Shown here: positions 36,722-45,423 of the stretch, in pieces
Numbering within the stretch: the first letter of the stretch is position 1
How the letters are laid out: each line of letters opens with the position of its first letter
From: Bradyrhizobium sp. CCBAU 51765
GTDB taxonomy: Bacteria; Pseudomonadota; Alphaproteobacteria; Rhizobiales; Xanthobacteraceae
Reading direction: 5' to 3'
DNA: 64,000 bases
Assembly: GCF_015291725.1 (NCBI RefSeq)
Contig: NZ_CP030038.1
Coordinates: 62,001-126,000 of the forward strand
The notes under the pieces: model-generated
The model's input: the letters and a program-made list of their open reading frames with translations, nothing else
The model's database searches: none
Told to the model about the DNA's origin: nothing
Made by a program: the position numbers and the translations under genes

Positions 36722-37780
36722 TTGCCAGCCCCACCTGCGAAGCGCGCCCGAAGATCGAGCTCTCTCGTCGCGATGGAGGCGCGTTCGGTCGACGAGATCC
36801 CGCGCGGCAAGGAATGGCAATATGAACCCAAGTGGGACGGCTTCCGCTGCCTGCTGTCGCGCGAGCGCGGCAACGTCGATCTGCGCTCGAAATCCGGCGA
36901 GGACCTTGCGCGCTATTTCCCCGAGATCGTTGCCGCCGCGCTGAAGCTGAAGGCGGATCGCTTCACGCTCGACGGTGAGATCGTGGTGCCGCAAGGCAAA
37001 GGTTTTTCGTTCGACGCGCTGCTGCAGCGAATTCATCCTGCCGCAAGCCGGGTGAAGAAGCTCGCCCAGGAGACGCCCGCGCTCTACCTCGTTTTCGACC
37101 TGCTCGCGACGGCTGGGGACAAGCAGCTTGCCAAGGCGCCGCTTCGCGAGCGACGGCCGGCACTGGAAGCTTTTGCGAAGTCCCATCTCAAGGGCAGCAT
37201 CTTCCGGCTTTCGCCTGCGACGGCAAGCTACGCCACGGCCGGGAAATGGCTCGCGCAATCCGGCGGCGGCTCGGATGGCGTCATCGCCAAGCGCGTCGAC
37301 CTGCCTTATCAGACGGGTAATCGCGACGGCATGCAGAAGATCAAGAAATTCCGCAGCGCCGATTGCGTGGTCGGCGGCTTCCGCTACGCCACCAACGAGA
37401 TCGCCGGCCGCAAGGTGGTCGGCTCACTGCTGCTCGGACTCTACGACGATGACGGCCTGCTGCATCATGTCGGCTTCACCTCGGCCATCAAGGCGGAGGA
37501 GAAGCCCGACCTGACCGACCGGCTGGAGGCGCTGATCGGCGAGCCCGGCTTCACCGGGAACGCACCCGGCGGGCCGAGCCGCTGGTCGACCGAACGCTCG
37601 GCGAAATGGTGTCCACTGAAGCCGAAGCTCGTCGTCGAAGTCTGCTACGACCATTTCAGCGGCGAGCGCTTCCGCCACGGTACCTCGATCCTGCGCTGGC
37701 GCCCAGACAAGGCGCCGCGGCAATGCCGCTTCGAGCAGCTGAAGCAGAAGGTGGCGGATCCCATGAAGCTGTTGAAGTAA
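36722..37780 (+). CDS. ATP-dependent DNA ligase (LigC/LigD ligase-domain type)
   Basis: Stand-alone ligase of about 352 residues, probably in end joining or repair. Motif I is YEPKWDGFR with the adenylated Lys37; LDGEIVV, DLLAT and SDGVIAKRVDLPY correspond to motifs III, IIIa and IV, and KIKKFRSADCVVGGF includes motif V. The OB-fold follows, ending RWRPDKAPRQCRFEQL (motif VI region). It has neither the polymerase nor the phosphoesterase domain of LigD and no ku gene is near. The frame opens with TTG at 36722; no Met occurs before residue 18 (ATG at 36773), which is close to motif I but usable, so the true start is uncertain. Confidence 0.87.
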   Translation: MPAPPAKRARRSSSLVAMEARSVDEIPRGKEWQYEPKWDGFRCLLSRERGNVDLRSKSGEDLARYFPEIVAAALKLKADRFTLDGEIVVPQGKGFSFDALLQRIHPAASRVKKLAQETPALYLVFDLLATAGDKQLAKAPLRERRPALEAFAKSHLKGSIFRLSPATASYATAGKWLAQSGGGSDGVIAKRVDLPYQTGNRDGMQKIKKFRSADCVVGGFRYATNEIAGRKVVGSLLLGLYDDDGLLHHVGFTSAIKAEEKPDLTDRLEALIGEPGFTGNAPGGPSRWSTERSAKWCPLKPKLVVEVCYDHFSGERFRHGTSILRWRPDKAPRQCRFEQLKQKVADPMKLLK

Positions 37781-37792
37781 GCCGCGCTCGTA

Positions 37793-37912
37793 CCCCGGAC
37801 GCAGCGCAGCGCCTCGTCAGCGATGCGCTGCAGAGCCGGGGCCCATGTCGCAGCATTCTGAGTCCCGCCTCTGCGTCGCGTCATTTCATGCCGCGCCGCG
37901 TCCGGGACACGG
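37793..37912. repeat. Dispersed palindromic repeat (CCGGACGC/GCGTCCGG family)
   Basis: CCCCGGACGCAGCGCAGCGC at one end and CGCCGCGTCCGGGACACG at the other, with GCAGAGCCGGGGCCCATG inside. Same family as the repeat hit by the IS110 element, here intact. It separates the ligase gene from the convergent phosphoesterase gene. Confidence 0.8.
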
Positions 37913-37918
37913 GCGTGA

Positions 37919-38665
37919 CTACCCGATCCATCCCGTCGCGAGTGCGTTCGCCAGTTCCGGCTGCCCATTTCGGCGGGCCAGCGCCACCATGGCGTCGTGA
38001 TCATAGACGACATGTCGGAACGTCACCTGCCAGGCCGCGTTCACCAGCTCGAGAATCGCATAACGCGCGTGCGGCGTGCCGGCTTCCACCACATGCGGAT
38101 ACGGATGCTTGTCGCGATAACCCGGGCTGCCGACGCTGCCGGGATTGACGATCAGCCGGCCGTCGCGCAGGCGCACGGCACGGGCGAGATGGGTGTGGGC
38201 GCAGAGGATCAGCGACTGCGTGATCCCAAGCGCAAATTGCTCGATGCGATCGAGCGGCGACAACGCGACCGTGCCGTCGGGATGCACGGTGTCGAGCCAG
38301 TAGACTTCATCGTTGCCGGGCGTCGCGTGGCAAAGAAACACCTGCTCACGGAAGACACGCGTCATCGGATGCCCGCGCAGCCAGTCGAGCTGCGCGGCAT
38401 CGAGCTGTGCGTGGGCGGGCCGATCCCACGAACCCATCTTCTCCGGCGGACGGTCGAGCAGATAGCGGTCGTGATTGCCGAGCACATGCACGGCATCGAG
38501 CCGCATCAGGATCTCGACCGTGCGGCGCGCATCGAGCGGGCCGCTCAGCATGTCGCCGAGATTGACGATGTCGGCGATGCCGTGCGCGCGGATGTCGGCG
38601 AGGACAGCTTCGAGCGCGAGGTAGTTTCCGTGGATATCGGCAATCGCGGCAAAGCGCATTGGCAT
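37919..38665 (-). CDS. Metallophosphoesterase family protein
   Basis: 248-residue calcineurin-like phosphoesterase. The two-metal site is visible: AAIADIHGNYLALEAVL (D-x-H), DIVNLGDMLSGP (G-D) and VHVLGNHDRYLL (G-N-H-D), then LCHATPGND and ILCAHTHLAR (G/C-H-T-H). These five blocks define the fold; members hydrolyse phosphodiesters, nucleotides or protein phosphates and the substrate is not predictable. INPGSVGSPGYRD near residue 170 is typical of the YfcE-like branch. Gene stands between two copies of the same palindromic repeat. Confidence 0.88.
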   Translation of the reverse strand: MPMRFAAIADIHGNYLALEAVLADIRAHGIADIVNLGDMLSGPLDARRTVEILMRLDAVHVLGNHDRYLLDRPPEKMGSWDRPAHAQLDAAQLDWLRGHPMTRVFREQVFLCHATPGNDEVYWLDTVHPDGTVALSPLDRIEQFALGITQSLILCAHTHLARAVRLRDGRLIVNPGSVGSPGYRDKHPYPHVVEAGTPHARYAILELVNAAWQVTFRHVVYDHDAMVALARRNGQPELANALATGWIG

Positions 38666-38675
38666 TTCTCTCTCG

Positions 38676-38796
38676 TTCCTCGGACGCAGCGCAGCGCTTC
38701 TTCAGCGGTGTGCTGCAGAGCCGGGGCCCATGTTGCGGCATTCTGGGTCCGGCTCTGCGGCTCATCGCTTGCGCGATGCGCCGCGTCCGGGACACG
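38676..38796. repeat. Dispersed palindromic repeat upstream of the phosphoesterase gene
   Basis: CGGACGCAGCGCAGCGCTTC through GCAGAGCCGGGGCCCATG to TTCTGGGTCCGGCTCTGCGG and GCGCCGCGTCCGGGACAC. Second intact copy of the family at 37793; note TGGGTCCGGCTC, one C short of the IS110 target TGGGTCCCGGCTC. Confidence 0.8.
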
Positions 38797-38803
38797 AGAC
38801 CGT

Positions 38804-40147
38804 CTATGCAGGAGGCGTGCCGTTGATCGCCAGCACGTGGCCGGCGAGATACAGCGAGCCGGTGATCAGGATGCGCGGCGGCACCTCATAGGCGAGCTTG
38901 GCCAAGGCGCGCAGCGCGGCTTCGACGCCGGAAACGGTCTCGACGCGCATGCCGAGGCTGCGCGCGGCATCCGCGAGGCGATCGACCGGCATCGCGTTCT
39001 CGGTGTCTGGAATCGGCACCGCGATGATATGGCGGGTGAGGCCGGCGAAATTGGCGAGAAATCCCCGCGCGTCCTTGTTGGCCATCATGCCCGCGATCAC
39101 CACCAGCGGCCGCGACACCCGCTCCTCGAGGTCGCCGAGCGCCGCCGCTGCGACACGCCCGCCCTCCGCATTGTGGCCGCCGTCGAGCCAGATCTCGGAG
39201 CCCTGCGGACCCCAGGACAGCAGTTCGCCCGAGGTGAGGCGCTGCATCCGCGCCGGCCATTCGGCACCGACGATGCCGGCTTCGAACGCGGCGTGGTTGA
39301 CCTTGATGGCTGGAAGCGCACGCAGCGTCGCGATCGCAAGCCCGGCATTGGCGAATTGGTGGCGGCCGAACAGACGCGGCGCCGGGAGATCCATCAAGCC
39401 GCGATCGTCGGAATAGACCAGACGCCCGCGCTCGACATTGACGTGCCAGCTCTCGTTCGCGGCAAACAGCGGCGCACGCATGCGTTTGGCCTGTGCTTCG
39501 ATCACGGCCATCGCCTCCGGCATTTGCTCGGCGCAAATCACGGGCACGCCGCGCTTGATGATCGCGGCCTTCTCGCCGGCAATCGACGTCAGCGTATCGC
39601 CGAGGAAATCCATGTGGTCCATGCTGACGGGCGTGATCACGCAGGCCGCCGGCGCATCGACCACATTGGTCGAATCGAGCCGGCCGCCGAGGCCGACTTC
39701 GAGCAGCACCACATCGGCCGGTTTCTGCGCGAACAGGTGAAACGCGGCAGCCGTCTTCAGCTCGAACACGGTCGCGGCCTCGCCGGCATTGACGCGCTCG
39801 ACCTCTTCCAGCGCGGCGCGCAACTCGTCGTCACCGACGAGCACGCCGCCGCCCACGCGGCCGAGCCGGAAGCATTCGTTGATGCGGACGAGATAGGGCG
39901 AGGTATAGGCGTGGACCCGCAAGCCCGCAGCTTCCAGCGTCGCGCGCAGATAAGCCAGCGTCGAACCCTTGCCGTTGGTGCCGGCGATGTGGATCACCGG
40001 CGCAAGCTTGCGTTCGGGGTGGCCGAGCCGTTCGAGCAGGCGGTGCATCCGCTCAAGCCCGAGATCGATGCGCTTCTGATGCAGGGCCGACAGCCGGCCG
40101 ATCAATTCGCCGAGCGGTGTCTTTGCACTGTCAGAGGAGGCGTTCAC
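38804..40147 (-). CDS. folC: Bifunctional folylpolyglutamate/dihydrofolate synthase FolC
   Basis: Mur-ligase-family enzyme of 447 residues that adds glutamate to dihydropteroate and to tetrahydrofolates. The ATP site [20 protein letters not shown] is at about residues 54-73 and the conserved [11 protein letters not shown] follows; [15 protein letters not shown] and [12 protein letters not shown] are the metal/ATP-binding blocks with Glu and His, and [13 protein letters not shown] the C-terminal domain signature. It overlaps the accD stop codon by 4 bp and closes the trpF-trpB-trpA-accD-folC run, the classical proteobacterial accD-folC pair. Confidence 0.95.
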   Translation of the reverse strand: MNASSDSAKTPLGELIGRLSALHQKRIDLGLERMHRLLERLGHPERKLAPVIHIAGTNGKGSTLAYLRATLEAAGLRVHAYTSPYLVRINECFRLGRVGGGVLVGDDELRAALEEVERVNAGEAATVFELKTAAAFHLFAQKPADVVLLEVGLGGRLDSTNVVDAPAACVITPVSMDHMDFLGDTLTSIAGEKAAIIKRGVPVICAEQMPEAMAVIEAQAKRMRAPLFAANESWHVNVERGRLVYSDDRGLMDLPAPRLFGRHQFANAGLAIATLRALPAIKVNHAAFEAGIVGAEWPARMQRLTSGELLSWGPQGSEIWLDGGHNAEGGRVAAAALGDLEERVSRPLVVIAGMMANKDARGFLANFAGLTRHIIAVPIPDTENAMPVDRLADAARSLGMRVETVSGVEAALRALAKLAYEVPPRILITGSLYLAGHVLAINGTPPA

Positions 40148-41085
40148 GCGTGGGGCGCAGCCGGCGCCGTCTCGGCCGCCGATACGATCTGCGCCGGGCT
40201 CGCGACCGGCTGCACTGATTTCGATACGCCTTCCAGCGCCGGCGCCTTGGTCAGCAGTCGGCAGAGCCGCGCCAGCGTCGGCCGCAACTCGTGGCGATGC
40301 ACGACCATGTCGACCATACCGTGATCCTTGAGGTACTCGGCGCGCTGGAAACCTTCCGGCAGCTTCTCGCGAATGGTCTGCTCGATCACGCGCGCGCCGG
40401 CGAAGCCGATCAGCGCACCGGGCTCGGCGATCTGCACGTCGCCCAGCATCGCATAGGACGCGGTGACGCCACCGGTGGTCGGATTGGTCAGCACGACGAT
40501 GTAGGGCAGTTTTGCCTCGCGCAGCATCTGCACCGCGACGGTGGTGCGCGGCATCTGCATCAGCGACAAAATGCCTTCCTGCATGCGCGCACCGCCCGAG
40601 GCAGCGAACACGATGAACGGCGACTTCTTCTCGACCGCGAGCTCCATCCCGCGCACGATGGCCTCGCCCGCGGCCATGCCGAGCGAGCCGCCCATGAAGT
40701 CGAAATCCTGCACGGCGACGACGACGGCGGAGCCTTCGAGCTTGCCGTAGCCGACCTTGATCGCGTCATTCAGATTGGTGCGCGCCCGCGCATCCTTGAT
40801 GCGGTCGACATATTTCTTCTCGTCGCGGAACTTGAGCGGATCGGGCGTAACCTCGGGCAGCGCGACGTCGAACCAGGTCTCGTTGTCGAAGATCGACTTC
40901 AGCCGGGCCACCGCGCCCATGCGCATGTGGTAGTTCGAGCCGGGAATGACGAACTGGTTGGCCTCGACGTCCTTGTAGAACACGAGCTGCCCGGAATCCG
41001 GGCACTTGATCCACAGATTCTCCGGCGTCTCCCGCCGCAGCATGTTGCGGATCTTCGGCCGGACCACATTGGTAAGCCAGTTCAT
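40144..41085 (-). CDS. accD: Acetyl-CoA carboxylase carboxyltransferase subunit beta AccD, zinc finger degenerate
   Basis: Beta half of the carboxyltransferase that transfers CO2 from biotin to acetyl-CoA, first step of fatty acid synthesis. 313 residues. The crotonase-like core is intact: [51 protein letters not shown] and [14 protein letters not shown]. The N-terminal Cys4 zinc ribbon of E. coli AccD is mostly lost: at the four positions stand Cys28, Ser31, Ile47 and Ser50 ([22 protein letters not shown]). The start at 41085 gives the normal [13 protein letters not shown]-terminus; the frame runs further up to 41157. Translationally coupled to folC. Confidence 0.95.
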   Translation of the reverse strand: MNWLTNVVRPKIRNMLRRETPENLWIKCPDSGQLVFYKDVEANQFVIPGSNYHMRMGAVARLKSIFDNETWFDVALPEVTPDPLKFRDEKKYVDRIKDARARTNLNDAIKVGYGKLEGSAVVVAVQDFDFMGGSLGMAAGEAIVRGMELAVEKKSPFIVFAASGGARMQEGILSLMQMPRTTVAVQMLREAKLPYIVVLTNPTTGGVTASYAMLGDVQIAEPGALIGFAGARVIEQTIREKLPEGFQRAEYLKDHGMVDMVVHRHELRPTLARLCRLLTKAPALEGVSKSVQPVASPAQIVSAAETAPAAPHA

Positions 41086-41190
41086 GGTTTGCTCCGATGT
41101 GCGACCCCGCTGGGAATCGCCTGAAGGATATATGGCGGCCGGGCCGCTGCCCGGCAAGCCGCCGTCTCGCCCGCCCGGGAAGCGGAATGG

Positions 41191-42027
41191 CTATTCCGCC
41201 GCCTGTTGTGCGCCCTTGACGCCCTGGGCCAGGGCGGCCGTCAATTCCGCGACGGCGTTAACGGTTTTGGCGGTCGCCCGCCCTTCCGCGTCGAGGCTGT
41301 TCTTGAGCGCATCCACCAGCGCGGTGCCGACCACCGAACCATCGGCCTTCTCGGCAATGGCGCGCGCAGCCTCCGGCGTGCGGATGCCAAAACCAACGCA
41401 GATCGGCAGCTTGGTATGCCGCTTGATGCGCGCGACCGCTTCACCGACGACATTCGCATCCGCCGCCGCAGCACCGGTGATGCCGGCGATAGAGACGTAA
41501 TAGACAAAGCCCGACGTGTTCGCGAGCACCGCGGGGAGACGCTTGTCGTCGGTGGTCGGAGTCGCCAGGCGAATGAAGTTCAGGCCCGCCTTCAGCGCGG
41601 GAATACAGAGTTCGTCGTCTTCCTCCGGCGGCAGATCGACGATGATCAGGCCGTCAACGCCCGCCGACTTGGCATCAGCAAGAAACTTGTCGACGCCGTA
41701 AATATAGATCGGATTGTAATAGCCCATCAGCACCAGCGGCGTGACGTTGTCGTCCTTGCGGAAGTCGCGCACCAGGCCGAGCGTCTTCTTCAAGGTCATG
41801 CCCGCCTTGAGCGCGCGCAGACCTGCAGCCTGGATCGAGGGACCATCCGCCATCGGATCGGTGAAGGGAATGCCGAGTTCAATGACGTCGGCGCCTGCCT
41901 TGGGCAGCGCCTTGACGATATTGAGCGACGTCGTGAGGTCGGGATCGCCAGCCATCACATAAGTGACGAAGGCCGAGCGGCCCTGCTTCTTCAGCTCGGC
42001 AAAACGGGTATCGATACGCGTGGTCAT
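41191..42027 (-). CDS. trpA: Tryptophan synthase alpha chain TrpA
   Basis: Cleaves indole-3-glycerol phosphate to indole and glyceraldehyde-3-phosphate, passing indole to TrpB. 278-residue TIM barrel with catalytic Glu50 and Asp61 in [19 protein letters not shown], matching E. coli Glu49 and Asp60. The phosphate-binding end [10 protein letters not shown] and [10 protein letters not shown] is complete. It lies upstream of accD (about 105 bp) and downstream of trpB, but a 453-bp inverted-repeat cassette separates it from trpB (497 bp in all), so coupling of the two subunits at the mRNA level is weakened here. Confidence 0.97.
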   Translation of the reverse strand: MTTRIDTRFAELKKQGRSAFVTYVMAGDPDLTTSLNIVKALPKAGADVIELGIPFTDPMADGPSIQAAGLRALKAGMTLKKTLGLVRDFRKDDNVTPLVLMGYYNPIYIYGVDKFLADAKSAGVDGLIIVDLPPEEDDELCIPALKAGLNFIRLATPTTDDKRLPAVLANTSGFVYYVSIAGITGAAAADANVVGEAVARIKRHTKLPICVGFGIRTPEAARAIAEKADGSVVGTALVDALKNSLDAEGRATAKTVNAVAELTAALAQGVKGAQQAAE

Positions 42028-42049
42028 GATCCGGCCGCCGCTGTGCTAT

Positions 42050-42098
42050 ACCTCTCCCCTCCGGGGAGAGGTCGGCTGCGAAGCAGCCGGGTGAGGGG
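42050..42098. repeat. Left 49-bp inverted repeat of the DUF559 cassette
   Basis: Starts ACCTCTCCCCTCCGGGG and ends GCAGCCGGGTGAGGGG. Itself made of two hairpins (CTCTCCCC/GGGGAGAG and CGGCTGC/GCAGCCG). Its last bases, GTGAGGGG, sit just before the DUF559 start codon and could serve as ribosome site. It matches the arm at 42454-42502 in inverted orientation at 47 of 49 positions. Confidence 0.85.
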
Positions 42099-42099
42099 G

Positions 42100-42444
42100 A
42101 TGGAGAGATTCAAGTCCAGAGCGCGAAGGCTCCGCGAGTCGCAGACGAGTGCCGAAGCGAAGCTTTGGCAGGCGCTGCGCAACCGGCAGCTTGCCCGCTG
42201 GAAGTTTCGTCGCCAGCATCCGGTCGATCGATATGTCGTCGATTTCGTGACGCTGGACGGGAAGCTCATCATTGAAGTCGACGGGGTCACACATTCCAGC
42301 TTGTCCGAGATCGAACGCGACGAAGCAAGGACCAAGGTGCTTGAGGCCTGCGGTTTCCTCGTCATTCGCGTCTCGAACACGGATGTGTACGAGAATCTCG
42401 AGGGCGTGCTTGAGCTCATCCAGACATCACTAAGGTTCGAGTGA
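42100..42444 (+). CDS. DUF559 (Vsr-like) putative endonuclease inside an inverted-repeat cassette
   Basis: 114-residue single-domain protein of the DUF559 family, related to very-short-patch-repair and restriction-type nucleases. The core reads YVVDFVTLDGKLIIEVDG, giving Asp48, Glu59 and Asp61 as candidate metal ligands, preceded by the helix region TSAEAKLWQALRNRQLARWK and FRRQHPVDRY. Role of these proteins is not established. The start at 42100 is one base after the left 49-bp repeat, whose GAGGGG supplies the ribosome site; the stop is 9 bp before the right repeat. It points against the trp operon that it splits, so it must have its own promoter or rely on antisense transcription. Confidence 0.85.
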   Translation: MERFKSRARRLRESQTSAEAKLWQALRNRQLARWKFRRQHPVDRYVVDFVTLDGKLIIEVDGVTHSSLSEIERDEARTKVLEACGFLVIRVSNTDVYENLEGVLELIQTSLRFE

Positions 42445-42453
42445 GCTGAGAGA

Positions 42454-42502
42454 CCCCTCACCCGGCTGCTACGCAGCCGACCTCTCCCCGGCGGGGAGAG
42501 GT
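42454..42502. repeat. Right 49-bp inverted repeat of the DUF559 cassette
   Basis: Starts CCCCTCACCCGGCTGC and ends CCGGCGGGGAGAGGT; reverse complement of the arm at 42050-42098 apart from two mismatches. It lies 21 bp beyond the trpB stop codon, so in the trp mRNA it also forms a strong double hairpin. Confidence 0.85.
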
Positions 42503-42523
42503 GCAGAGAGAGCGACGCCCGCC

Positions 42524-43738
42524 TCACTTCTTGCCCCTCAGGATGTCGCCGACTTGCGGGACGTCCTTGTCGCCGCGGCCGGAGAGATTGACGACCATCA
42601 GGTGATCTTTTGCGCGCTTCGGCGCGAGCTCCATCACCTTGGCGATGGCGTGCGCGGGCTCGAGCGCGGGAATGATGCCTTCGAGCTTCGACAGCAGCTG
42701 GAACGCTGCGAGCGCCTCGTCGTCGGTGGCGGAGAGATAGTTCACGCGGCCGACCTCGTGCAGCCAGGAATGCTCGGGCCCGATGCCGGGATAGTCGAGG
42801 CCGGCCGAGATCGAATGCGCGTCCTGGATCTGGCCGTCCGCATCCATCAGGAGATAGGTGCGGTTGCCATGCAGCACGCCGGGACGGCCGCCCGCGATCG
42901 AGGCCGCATGCAGTTGCGTCAGTCCATGGCCTGCGGCTTCGACTCCGAAGATCTCGACCGTGGGATCATCGAGGAACGGATGGAACAGGCCCATCGCGTT
43001 CGAGCCGCCACCGATGCAGGCGACCAGCGAATCCGGCAGGCGTCCCTCGACCTCCTGCATCTGCGCCTTGGTCTCGTTGCCGATGATCGACTGAAAGTCG
43101 CGCACCAGCGTCGGATAGGGATGCGGACCTGCGACCGTACCGATGCAATAGAATGTGTTGTGCACGTTGGTGACCCAGTCGCGGAGCGCCTCGTTCATGG
43201 CGTCCTTGAGCGTGCGCGTGCCCGACTGCACCGGCATCACCTTCGCGCCCAGCATTTCCATGCGGATGACGTTGGGCTGCTGCCGCTCGACGTCGACGGC
43301 GCCCATATAGACCACGCATTCCAGGCCAAAGCGCGCGCACAGCGTCGCAGTGGCGACCCCGTGCTGGCCGGCGCCGGTCTCGGCAATGATGCGCTTCTTG
43401 CCCATGCGCCGCGCCAGCATGATCTGGCCGAGCACATTGTTCACCTTGTGCGAGCCGGTGTGGTTCAGCTCTTCGCGCTTCAGGTAGATCTTGGCGCCGC
43501 CGAGATGCTCGGTCAGGCGTTCGGCGAAATAGAGCGGCGAAGGCCGGCCGACATAGTTCTTGAGATAGCCGTTCATCTCGGCCTGGAAGGCCGGATCGGC
43601 CTTGGCGGCGGTGTAGGCCTTTTCCAGGTCGAGGATGAGCGGCATCAGGGTTTCGGCGACGAAGCGGCCCCCGAAGATGCCGAAATGGCCGCGCTCGTCG
43701 GGGCCGCTGCGGTAGGAATTGGGTTTGGCGACGGTCAT
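42524..43738 (-). CDS. trpB: Tryptophan synthase beta chain TrpB
   Basis: PLP enzyme that joins indole and serine to tryptophan. 404 residues; PLP lysine is Lys98 in [17 protein letters not shown], the phosphate loop is [10 protein letters not shown] and the substrate carboxylate loop [10 protein letters not shown]. Start at 43738 overlaps the trpF stop codon by 4 bp. Length typical for TrpB1 that partners TrpA. Confidence 0.98.
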   Translation of the reverse strand: MTVAKPNSYRSGPDERGHFGIFGGRFVAETLMPLILDLEKAYTAAKADPAFQAEMNGYLKNYVGRPSPLYFAERLTEHLGGAKIYLKREELNHTGSHKVNNVLGQIMLARRMGKKRIIAETGAGQHGVATATLCARFGLECVVYMGAVDVERQQPNVIRMEMLGAKVMPVQSGTRTLKDAMNEALRDWVTNVHNTFYCIGTVAGPHPYPTLVRDFQSIIGNETKAQMQEVEGRLPDSLVACIGGGSNAMGLFHPFLDDPTVEIFGVEAAGHGLTQLHAASIAGGRPGVLHGNRTYLLMDADGQIQDAHSISAGLDYPGIGPEHSWLHEVGRVNYLSATDDEALAAFQLLSKLEGIIPALEPAHAIAKVMELAPKRAKDHLMVVNLSGRGDKDVPQVGDILRGKK

Positions 43739-44406
43739 CGGACACTCAACTCTTGACTTGTATCTTGGCTGGCGCGCGCGGCGCGAATGAAGGCCTTGAT
43801 CATCTCGGGATCCTTGACGCCTGGGGCGCTCTCGACACCGGAGGACACGTCGACGCCGCCGGCGCGGGTGAGGCGGAGGGCTTCAGCGACGTTGTCGGCG
43901 TGAAGCCCGCCCGAGACCATGTAGGGCAGTTTCAGATCGAGATTTTCCAGCAGGTGCCAGTCGAAGGGCTCCCCCAGGCCGCCGGGCCGCGTCGCATCCT
44001 TCGGCGCGCGCGCGTCGAACAAAATGCTGTCGGCGACTGCGGCGTAGCCCGGCAGCACGGCAAGATCGGCCGATGTTGCGACCGGCACCGCCTTCATCAC
44101 CGGACGGCCGAAGCGCTGCTTGATGTCGCGCAGCCGCGCCACGCTCTCCCTGCCATGGAGCTGGAAGATGTCCGGCGACAGCGTGTCCATGATGTTGTCG
44201 AGCGTGGCGTCGTCGGCGTCGACCGTGAGCGCGACCTTGAGCGCGCGCTGCTTCACCTGGCGGCCCAGCTCGCGCCCGGCCTCCAGAGAGAGATGTCGCG
44301 GCGACGGCGGAAAGAACACGAATCCCACCATGTCGGCACCGGCGTCGAGCGCCGTTTGAAGCGTCTCCCGCGTGGACAGGCCGCAGATTTTGACGAGCAG
44401 GGACAT
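43735..44406 (-). CDS. trpF: Phosphoribosylanthranilate isomerase TrpF
   Basis: Amadori rearrangement of phosphoribosylanthranilate in tryptophan synthesis. The 223-residue TIM barrel begins [10 protein letters not shown], giving the catalytic Cys near residue 8; ILFDARAPK with the catalytic Asp follows, and the phosphate-binding end reads [15 protein letters not shown] and [17 protein letters not shown]. First gene of the trpF-trpB-trpA-accD-folC run; lapA-like and ihfB genes lie upstream on the same strand. Confidence 0.96.
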   Translation of the reverse strand: MSLLVKICGLSTRETLQTALDAGADMVGFVFFPPSPRHLSLEAGRELGRQVKQRALKVALTVDADDATLDNIMDTLSPDIFQLHGRESVARLRDIKQRFGRPVMKAVPVATSADLAVLPGYAAVADSILFDARAPKDATRPGGLGEPFDWHLLENLDLKLPYMVSGGLHADNVAEALRLTRAGGVDVSSGVESAPGVKDPEMIKAFIRAARASQDTSQELSVR

Positions 44407-44472
44407 GGTCTCAAAGCAGATGGAGGCCGCTGGTCCGCGGCCGGAAAACGGGGCTTTCGGTCGGGGCCGCTT

Positions 44473-44865
44473 CTACAACGTCGCGCGCTGCTTGTCTCGC
44501 CCGATGGGCCCATACAGGCCCACCCCGGAGGGAGAGGGAAGGCGCTGGGGCTCGGGCCTGGCCGCGGCCGTCTGGGCCCGAAGATCGGCCAGTTCGGCCC
44601 TGGCGGTCCGGGCTTCCGCGTCATTCCGGCGCGCCGCGCGCCGCCAGCGCCGCTGGCCGAACCAGACGGCCGAGCCGCCGACCACGACGCCCAGCGCAGC
44701 CACCAGGATCAGGAGCAGGAACAGCGGCAACGTCAGCGACAGCGACGGGTCGTCGGAAATGAAGGGATCGAAGGAGACCGTGACGAAATGCCGGTTGGCG
44801 ACGGCGAACGCGACCAGGACCACGCCCAGCGGAATCACGATCAGCGCGGTCAGGAACTTTCGCAT
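44473..44865 (-). CDS. LapA-domain (DUF1049) inner membrane protein
   Basis: 130-residue protein with two transmembrane helices (FLTALIVIPLGVVLVAFAVANR and LFLLLILVAALGVVVGGSAV) joined by the short polar loop HFVTVSFDPF typical of LapA/YciS proteins, then a basic, coiled-coil-like cytoplasmic tail rich in Ala and Arg. LapA partners LapB in E. coli to control LpxC turnover, but here only the membrane part is comparable. Start Met at 44865 is chosen over an upstream TTG at 44889. The gene lies between ihfB and trpF, a conserved order in alphaproteobacteria. Confidence 0.78.
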   Translation of the reverse strand: MRKFLTALIVIPLGVVLVAFAVANRHFVTVSFDPFISDDPSLSLTLPLFLLLILVAALGVVVGGSAVWFGQRRWRRAARRNDAEARTARAELADLRAQTAAARPEPQRLPSPSGVGLYGPIGRDKQRATL

Positions 44866-44912
44866 CTCGCTTCGCTCGCCTTGAATCAAGCCTGCGGCCG
44901 CATCCGCGCGAC

Positions 44913-44950
44913 CGCAAAAAACCCTAAAGCGCGCTCACATCGCGCTTTAG
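44913..44950 (-). terminator. Intrinsic terminator after ihfB
   Basis: On the minus strand CTAAAGCGCG, loop ATGTGAG, CGCGCTTTAG, then GGTTTTTTG. The 10-bp stem is perfect and overlaps the ihfB stop codon; the six T residues follow immediately. Confidence 0.8.
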
Positions 44951-45252
44951 TCTGGCGCGCCGGGATCCGGATGGTCGCGGTTCAGCCGCTCGCGCATTTC
45001 CTTGCCGGTCTTGAAGAACGGAACGCTCTTCTGGTCGACGGGCACATGGGCGCCGGTGCGTGGATTGCGCCCTGCGCGCGCAGGGCGGTGCTTGACCGAG
45101 AAGGCACCGAAGCCGCGCAGCTCGACGCGGTCACCGCGCGCAAGCGCGGCTACGATCTCCTCGAGAATCGCATTCACAATGTTCTCGACATCCCGCTGGT
45201 ACAGATGCGGGTTGTGCTCGGCGATACGCTGAACAAGTTCGGATTTGATCAT
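44947..45252 (-). CDS. ihfB: Integration host factor subunit beta
   Basis: DNA-bending protein of the HU/IHF family, 101 residues, forming a heterodimer with IHF-alpha and bending DNA about 160 degrees. The family signature [21 protein letters not shown] (positions about 46-66; here the first part reads [17 protein letters not shown]) contains the beta-arm Pro that intercalates DNA. The N-terminus [17 protein letters not shown] and the specific loop after [13 protein letters not shown] are those of IhfB, not HU. Located downstream of sppA on the same strand and ended by its own terminator. Confidence 0.95.
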   Translation of the reverse strand: MIKSELVQRIAEHNPHLYQRDVENIVNAILEEIVAALARGDRVELRGFGAFSVKHRPARAGRNPRTGAHVPVDQKSVPFFKTGKEMRERLNRDHPDPGAPD

Positions 45253-45423
45253 CGAGAGATAGGACCCGGGAGCGTGCGGATGACCATTTCCGTGAAAATA
45301 CCGTGATCTGTCAAGACGCTAAATCAAGGCTGGGCATCGCGAAAATACGTGACAAATGCCGAAAAAGCGTGCTGCGCCGGCACTCGCAGGGCGAGAAAAC
45401 CTCGTGGAACTCGCCTGTTCCAG

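Noticed and set aside
37997..40324. Very long plus-strand open frame (775 codons) opposite the phosphoesterase, folC and accD genes
   Set aside because: It is the high-GC antisense shadow of three well-recognised minus-strand genes and has no family motif.
42024..42527. Minus-strand open frame (167 codons) opposite the DUF559 gene
   Set aside because: It runs through both inverted arms and is symmetrical with them; the plus-strand gene has the nuclease core and a proper start.
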